A stretch of 24,041 nucleotides of DNA from a virus, in IMG/VR virus record IMGVR_UViG_3300017788_000167, positions 1 to 24,041 of that record; one strand, given 5' to 3'. How positions within the stretch are numbered: the first letter of the stretch is position 1; each line of letters starts with the position of its first letter. The notes under the pieces were generated by a model that searched no databases, had not been told where the DNA came from, and saw only the letters and a program-made list of their open reading frames with translations. This document shows, in pieces, positions 21,119-24,041 of the stretch. Position numbers and translations under genes: made by a program.

Positions 21119-21171
21119 GACACCCGCCTTTCACGCAGGTAAGAGGGGTTCGATTCCCCTACGGTGTACCA
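21097..21171 (+). tRNA. tRNA-Glu(TTC)
   Basis: Acceptor GCACCGT/ACGGTGT (one G-T pair), anticodon loop CTTTCAC, T-arm AGGGG-TTCGATT-CCCCT, discriminator A and CCA. It closely resembles bacterial tRNA-Glu. One mismatch lies in the anticodon stem. Its first 22 bases overlap the end of the upstream gene. Confidence 0.9.
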
Positions 21172-21387
21172 AACCCGCCGGGGTAACGCCTGGCTAGTGT
21201 GACCCGCACGAAGGAGAAGTGAGTTCGTGACTCAAGGGTGGTTCCGGTCCTACCGAACCGGCGCTGGCAATGCGAGAACGGACCCTGTCGCGGAGAGGGT
21301 GGAGGCCGTGCGTGATGGTGTGCGATGCAAAGATCGCCACTTGATGCGGTATAATTACCTCCGGGGGTCGTCAGAGCACCCTATTTT
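21172..21387 (+). other. Unassigned 216-base gap between tRNA genes with RNA-like structure
   Basis: I see no supported gene here. Several hairpins are evident: CACGAA/TTCGTG, GGTTC/GAACC around GGT-CCT-ACC, and ACGG-ACCCT enclosing a loop closed by AGGGT and CCGT. One 13-base piece resembles a T-arm (GAGTTCGTGACTC), but no acceptor stem or CCA belongs to it. It may be part of the polycistronic tRNA transcript or a separate noncoding RNA. Confidence 0.4.
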
Positions 21388-21467
21388 GGCCGATGGGACT
21401 GCATGGAGTGGTCGCTTGCCTGTCACGCAAGAAAGTCAGAGGGGATCGTTACCCCTATCGGTCGCCA
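21388..21467 (+). tRNA. tRNA-Asp(GTC)
   Basis: Acceptor GGCCGAT/ATCGGTC, anticodon stem CTTGC/GCAAG with loop CTGTCAC, T-stem AGGGG/CCCCT with an atypical loop ATCGTTA, discriminator G as expected for aspartate, and CCA. The variable loop is slightly long (eight bases). Confidence 0.85.
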
Positions 21468-21471
21468 GATT

Positions 21472-21549
21472 GCCGCTTGAGCTAGTGTGGTCATTCAGCG
21501 CGAGCCTGAAGAGCTTGAGAACTTGGTTCGATTCCAAGAGGCGGCACCA
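21472..21549 (+). tRNA. Atypical tRNA, anticodon possibly CGA, no U33
   Basis: Acceptor GCCGCTT/AGGCGGC, T-arm CTTGG-TTCGATT-CCAAG, discriminator A and CCA are all good. The anticodon stem TTCAG/CTGAA closes a CGCGAGC loop, giving CGA (Ser) but with G at position 33 in place of the nearly universal U. No normal D-stem can be drawn. It may be a degenerate or highly diverged tRNA. Confidence 0.55.
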
Positions 21550-21566
21550 GTATAAGTAAAATATAT

Positions 21567-21641
21567 TCCAGAGTAGCCAAGAGGTAAGGCAGCACACTGT
21601 TAATGTGCCTATCGTTGGTTCGATCCCAACCTCTGGAGCCA
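21567..21641 (+). tRNA. tRNA-Asn(GTT)
   Basis: Acceptor TCCAGAG/CTCTGGA, anticodon stem GCACA/TGTGC with loop CTGTTAA, T-loop TTCGATC, discriminator G and CCA. Confidence 0.93.
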
Positions 21642-21656
21642 TATAGGAAAACTATC

Positions 21657-21809
21657 ATGCCTATGTATGAAACCACTGTTCGCACCGCCGGTGGCGAAGA
21701 AAAGAAACGCATCTTTGCGGATACTCCGCAAGAGGCCAAAAAACTTTTTGAGCAATTGTACGGTGGGCCTAGAGCAGTTCCTTACATACCAAAGATAGTG
21801 CCAAGTTAA
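21657..21809 (+). CDS. Small hypothetical protein among the tRNA genes, 50 residues
   Basis: The start ATG 21657 has AGGAAA about seven bases upstream; the in-frame ATG at 21603 lies inside tRNA-Asn and is unlikely. The peptide MPMYETTVRTAGGEEKKRIFADTPQEAKKLFEQLYGGPRAVPYIPKIVPS reads as a strand, a helix (TPQEAKKLFEQLYG) and a proline-rich end, a plausible small folded protein. It starts 15 bases after tRNA-Asn and ends one base before tRNA-Ala, so it must be cut out of or translated from the tRNA transcript. The function is unknown. Confidence 0.65.
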   Translation: MPMYETTVRTAGGEEKKRIFADTPQEAKKLFEQLYGGPRAVPYIPKIVPS

Positions 21810-21810
21810 T

Positions 21811-21885
21811 GGGGAATTGGCGTAATTGGGAACGCAGTAGCTTTGCAAGCTTCAGTCAGGAGTTCGAATCTCCTATTCTCCACCA
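21811..21885 (+). tRNA. tRNA-Ala(TGC)
   Basis: Acceptor GGGGAAT/ATTCTCC contains the G3-U70 pair that marks alanine tRNAs. The anticodon loop is TTTGCAA, T-arm loop TTCGAAT, discriminator A and CCA. There is one T-T mismatch in the anticodon stem. Confidence 0.93.
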
Positions 21886-21891
21886 AAACAG

Positions 21892-21966
21892 GCATCGTTA
21901 ATTCAGTGGTAGAAGGCAATCCTTACAAGATTGAAGTCGGGAGTTCGAATCTCTCACGATGCACCA
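21892..21966 (+). tRNA. tRNA-Val(TAC)
   Basis: Acceptor GCATCGT/ACGATGC, anticodon stem CAATC/GATTG with loop CTTACAA, T-loop TTCGAAT, discriminator A and CCA. Confidence 0.94.
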
Positions 21967-21983
21967 GAAACAAGTAAAGTACT

Positions 21984-22057
21984 GCCCCATTAGCATGAAG
22001 GTCGTGCAGCCGCCTTGTAAGCGGCAGGTGATAGTTCAATTCTGTCATGGGGCACCA
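21984..22057 (+). tRNA. tRNA-Thr(TGT)
   Basis: Acceptor GCCCCAT/ATGGGGC, anticodon stem GCCGC/GCGGC with loop CTTGTAA, T-arm GATAG-TTCAATT-CTGTC, discriminator A and CCA. Confidence 0.93.
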
Positions 22058-22063
22058 TTTCAT

Positions 22064-22142
22064 CCGAGTGTAGGATAGCCTGGTTCATTCCGCCTGCTTT
22101 GGGAGCAGGATGTCGCAAGTTCGAATCTTGCCACTCGGACCA
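22064..22142 (+). tRNA. tRNA-Pro(TGG)
   Basis: Acceptor CCGAGTG/CACTCGG, anticodon stem CCTGC/GCAGG with loop TTTGGGA, T-loop TTCGAAT, discriminator A and CCA. Confidence 0.93.
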
Positions 22143-22149
22143 ATTTTGT

Positions 22150-22225
22150 TGGGGGTTAGCTCAGTTGGTAGAGCAGCGGGTTTTGATCCCGCGTGTCACA
22201 GGTTCGACTCCTGTACCCCTTGCCA
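22150..22225 (+). tRNA. tRNA-Gln(TTG)
   Basis: The body TGGGGGT...ACCCCTT has an unpaired U1-U72, consistent with the weak first pair preferred by glutamine tRNAs. D-stem GCTC/GAGC, anticodon stem GCGGG/CCCGC with loop TTTTGAT, T-arm ACAGG/CCTGT, discriminator G and CCA. Confidence 0.92.
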
Positions 22226-22232
22226 AGACTAT

Positions 22233-22308
22233 CGCGGAGTATGGAAGTGGTCATCCGTCCGGTCTCATAAGCCGGGAATCGCAGGTTCGAATCCTGCCTC
22301 CGCAACCA
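22233..22308 (+). tRNA. Initiator-type tRNA-fMet(CAT)
   Basis: The acceptor is CGCGGAG/CTCCGCA, so bases 1 and 72 are a C-A mismatch, the hallmark of bacterial initiator tRNA. The D-stem has purine 11-pyrimidine 24 as in initiators. The anticodon stem CCGGT/GCCGG with loop CTCATAA keeps two of the three G-C pairs; the pair next to the loop is U-G. Discriminator A and CCA are present. Confidence 0.88.
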
Positions 22309-22316
22309 TCAACCAA

Positions 22317-22394
22317 GCGGGTAGATTGTGGCAAGGGGCGCCCAGCAGTCTTCCAAACTGATAATGCGGAGTTCGACTCTCCCTACCCGCTCCA
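22317..22394 (+). tRNA. tRNA-Gly(TCC)
   Basis: Acceptor GCGGGTA/TACCCGC with discriminator T typical of glycine, anticodon loop CTTCCAA on a CAGT/ACTG stem, T-loop TTCGACT, and CCA. The D region is longer than usual, and only a short TGG/CCA stem can be drawn. Confidence 0.85.
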
Positions 22395-22401
22395 ATAATA
22401 T

Positions 22402-22476
22402 ATCGCCGTGGTGAAAGGGATATCACAAGACCCTGCGAAGGTTTAGATCCACGTTCGACTCGTGGCGGCGATGCCA
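22402..22476 (+). tRNA. tRNA-Arg(GCG)
   Basis: Acceptor ATCGCCG/CGGCGAT, perfect D-stem GTGA/TCAC, anticodon stem AGACC/GGTTT with loop CTGCGAA, T-arm CCACG/CGTGG, discriminator G and CCA. The anticodon GCG reads CGC/CGT; bacteria usually use ACG (inosine) for this box. Confidence 0.88.
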
Positions 22477-22482
22477 GACCGT

Positions 22483-22558
22483 GGTGTCCTTAGTGTAGTG
22501 GCCTGCACACTAGTCTGTGAAACCGGAAGTACGAGATCGATACTCGTAGGACACCCCA
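22483..22558 (+). tRNA. tRNA-His(GTG)
   Basis: The extra G at position -1 (22483) faces discriminator C, the identity mark of histidine tRNA. Acceptor GTGTCCT/AGGACAC, anticodon loop CTGTGAA, CCA encoded. Confidence 0.93.
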
Positions 22559-22559
22559 T

Positions 22560-22636
22560 GCCTCCTTAGCTCAGTGGACAAGAGTAGTGCGCTTCGAACG
22601 CATTGGCCGGGGGTTCGAATCCCTCAGGAGGCTCCA
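22560..22636 (+). tRNA. tRNA-Arg(TCG)
   Basis: Acceptor GCCTCCT/AGGAGGC, anticodon stem GTGCG/CGCAT with loop CTTCGAA, T-arm GGGGG-TTCGAAT-CCCTC, discriminator T and CCA. It begins one base after the CCA end of tRNA-His. Third arginine tRNA in the window. Confidence 0.9.
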
Positions 22637-22647
22637 GGATTATTCTG

Positions 22648-22676
22648 TTGACAACAGCCAATCTAGACTATATACT
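22648..22676 (+). promoter_or_regulatory. Sigma70 promoter for the hydrolase gene
   Basis: TTGACA (22648-22653), 17 bases, TATACT (22671-22676). The predicted start near 22683 gives a leader of about 60 bases. Confidence 0.88.
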
Positions 22677-22686
22677 AAATTACAAC

Positions 22687-22712
22687 TGTGCTCGGGTCAT
22701 ATAGACGGCACA
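22687..22712 (+). promoter_or_regulatory. Hairpin in the hydrolase mRNA leader
   Basis: TGTGC (22687-22691) pairs with GCACA (22708-22712), and GTC/GAC pairs inside around an ATATA loop. It lies almost at the predicted 5' end of the transcript. It could be a stabilising 5' hairpin or part of a small ligand-sensing element; I cannot match it to a riboswitch by eye. Confidence 0.4.
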
Positions 22713-22743
22713 AGCAACACCATAAAAATTAACAAGGAATAAC

Positions 22744-24030
22744 ATGGATTACAAAATACGCGACATCGGCCTAGCTGCCTGGGGACACAAAGAGATTGCC
22801 ATTGCTGAAACCGAAATGCCGGGATTGATCGCTATCAGAGAACAGTATCGAGACCAGCAACCGCTCCTGGGTGCCCGCATCGCAGGGTCACTGCATATGA
22901 CTATTCAGACTGCTGTGCTGGTAGAAACTCTTGTGGCACTGGGCGCCACAGTACGTTGGAGTTCGTGTAACATTTTCTCAACACAGGACCATGCTGCCGC
23001 AGCCTTGGCCGCTCAAGGCATTCCAGTGTTTGCCTGGAAGGGCGAAACCGAACAAGAATACTGGTGGTGCATAGAACAAACAGTTCGTGGCCCTGATGAA
23101 TGGACACCAAATATTCTGCTAGATGATGGACACGATCTAACTGGGTACATACATGATCGGCATCCCGATCTGTTGGACGCCATAGTGGGAGTGACCGAAG
23201 AAACTACCACTGGTATTTATAAATTGCGTGAACGCATCACTGCCGGCACATTGAAAATTCCGGCCATCAACGTGAACGATTCGGTGACCAAAAGCAAGTT
23301 TGACAACTTGTATGGCTGTAGAGAAAGTTTGGTAGACGCACTCAAGCGTGCTACAGATGTGATGATAGCTGGTAAAACCGCTGTGGTCGCCGGTTATGGC
23401 GACGTAGGCAAAGGCTCTGCAGAAGCCTTGCGTGGCTTACAGGCACAGGTATGGGTGACCGAGATTGATCCTATCTGTGCGTTACAGGCCGCGATGGACG
23501 GCTATCGTGTGGTTACCATGGACTATGCAGCTGACAAAGCAGATATATTTGTAACAGCTACTGGCAACATCGATGTGATCACCCGGGTCCATATGGAACA
23601 AATGAAACACAATGCTATCGTGTGCAACATCGGTCACTTTGACAGCGAAATTGACATCGCGGGCCTGGGTGACTGTGAGTGGGACGAAATCAAACCACAA
23701 GTGGATCACGTGACCATGTCCAGTGGAAGAAAGATTATCGTTCTCGCAAAAGGTCGTTTGGTCAACTTGGGTTGTGCAACAGGGCATCCCAGTTATGTCA
23801 TGTCGAACTCATTTACCAACCAAGTTATCGCACAGATCGAACTGTTTAACAATTCCAACAAGTATGCTGCCGGAGAGATTTATCTTTTGCCAAAACATCT
23901 GGATGAAATGGTGGCAAGGTTGCATTTGGATCAGCTGGGTGCAAAGATTACCACATTGACCGAGGCGCAGGCCAAGTACATCGGTGTAGCACCAACAGGT
24001 CCTTATAAACCAGATGGATATAGATATTAG
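22744..24030 (+). CDS. ahcY: S-adenosylhomocysteine hydrolase
   Basis: The protein has 428 residues, the usual full length. Family signatures appear in order: [15 protein letters not shown] (49-63), [13 protein letters not shown] (75-87), LLDDGHDLT (125-133), GVTEETTTG (149-157), [22 protein letters not shown] (175-196) with active-site lysine, Asp and Asn, the NAD-binding GYGDVGKG (217-224), [33 protein letters not shown] and the C-terminal KPDGYRY that completes the partner subunit's NAD site. It splits S-adenosylhomocysteine into adenosine and homocysteine, removing an inhibitor of methyltransferases. AAGGA precedes the ATG. It has its own sigma70 promoter, which suggests early or host-like expression. 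It is a clear auxiliary metabolic gene if the contig is phage. Confidence 0.96.
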   Translation: MDYKIRDIGLAAWGHKEIAIAETEMPGLIAIREQYRDQQPLLGARIAGSLHMTIQTAVLVETLVALGATVRWSSCNIFSTQDHAAAALAAQGIPVFAWKGETEQEYWWCIEQTVRGPDEWTPNILLDDGHDLTGYIHDRHPDLLDAIVGVTEETTTGIYKLRERITAGTLKIPAINVNDSVTKSKFDNLYGCRESLVDALKRATDVMIAGKTAVVAGYGDVGKGSAEALRGLQAQVWVTEIDPICALQAAMDGYRVVTMDYAADKADIFVTATGNIDVITRVHMEQMKHNAIVCNIGHFDSEIDIAGLGDCEWDEIKPQVDHVTMSSGRKIIVLAKGRLVNLGCATGHPSYVMSNSFTNQVIAQIELFNNSNKYAAGEIYLLPKHLDEMVARLHLDQLGAKITTLTEAQAKYIGVAPTGPYKPDGYRY

Positions 24031-24041
24031 GGTGTACCACA

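Noticed and set aside
21350-21355. TATAAT in the gap before tRNA-Asp as a promoter
   Set aside because: No recognisable -35 box lies at 16-18 bases upstream.
21227-21559. Plus-strand 110-residue frame spanning tRNA-Asp and the atypical tRNA
   Set aside because: It reads through two tRNA genes and hairpins; the composition is random-like and no ribosome binding site fits.
22099-22398. Plus-strand frames of 99 and 83 residues across tRNA-Pro to tRNA-Gly
   Set aside because: They are translations of tRNA sequence (SQVRILP...SSVGRAAGF patterns) and not genes.
1-24041. CRISPR array, insertion sequence or att-site
   Set aside because: No regularly spaced repeats, no transposase and no integrase are present; the repeats found are all inside genes or RNA hairpins.

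Overview
The window looks like part of the genome of a large tailed phage with T4-type (myovirus) genes, probably an environmental or marine one. Evidence for this is a gp17-type terminase large subunit, a gp32-type single-strand DNA-binding protein, adjacent uvsX and uvsY homologues, recurring TAAATA late-promoter-like boxes, and about 20 tRNA genes that encode their own CCA ends. Almost all genes lie on the + strand and are tightly packed, with ATGA or TGATG overlaps. The host cannot be named from the sequence. It must use an ordinary sigma70-type polymerase, because five promoters in the tRNA region match or nearly match TTGACA-17-TATAAT.

Layout. 1-3.9 kb: a large modular virion-type protein that runs in from the left edge, a small protein with a basic Cys-containing tail, a secreted thermonuclease and a 96-residue unknown. 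3.9-6.1 kb: a two-gene minus-strand island, HNH endonuclease then B12-binding radical SAM enzyme. 6.1-10.4 kb: terminase, an Fe(II)/2-oxoglutarate oxygenase-like protein, a 588-residue unknown and a 126-residue unknown, closed by a strong terminator. 10.4-15.0 kb: gp32, an unknown, UvsX, an acidic small protein, UvsY, an 83-residue unknown and a class I methyltransferase. 15.0-16.8 kb: a 591-residue protein with a PD-(D/E)XK nuclease signature. 16.8-22.6 kb: tRNA genes in several blocks, interrupted by a compact C-family (DnaE-like) DNA polymerase without a PHP domain, a small partner gene, a possible GIY-YIG endonuclease, a 50-residue protein and several stretches that look like structured noncoding RNA. 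22.6-24.0 kb: a complete S-adenosylhomocysteine hydrolase gene with its own sigma70 promoter.

How it fits together. gp32, UvsX and UvsY form a recombination-dependent replication set. The terminase and the large modular proteins serve virion assembly. Two promoter classes are visible: T4-like late boxes before structural and replication genes, and host-type sigma70 promoters before tRNA and RNA units and the hydrolase. The methyltransferase and radical SAM enzyme use S-adenosylmethionine, and the hydrolase removes the S-adenosylhomocysteine left by methylation, so the phage may support host methyl metabolism.

The most unusual items are the mini DnaE polymerase operon, the reversed HNH-radical SAM island with late-type boxes facing each of its genes, unidentified structured RNAs between tRNA genes, an initiator-type tRNA, several non-canonical tRNAs, and a hairpin with pseudoknot potential in the gp32 leader.
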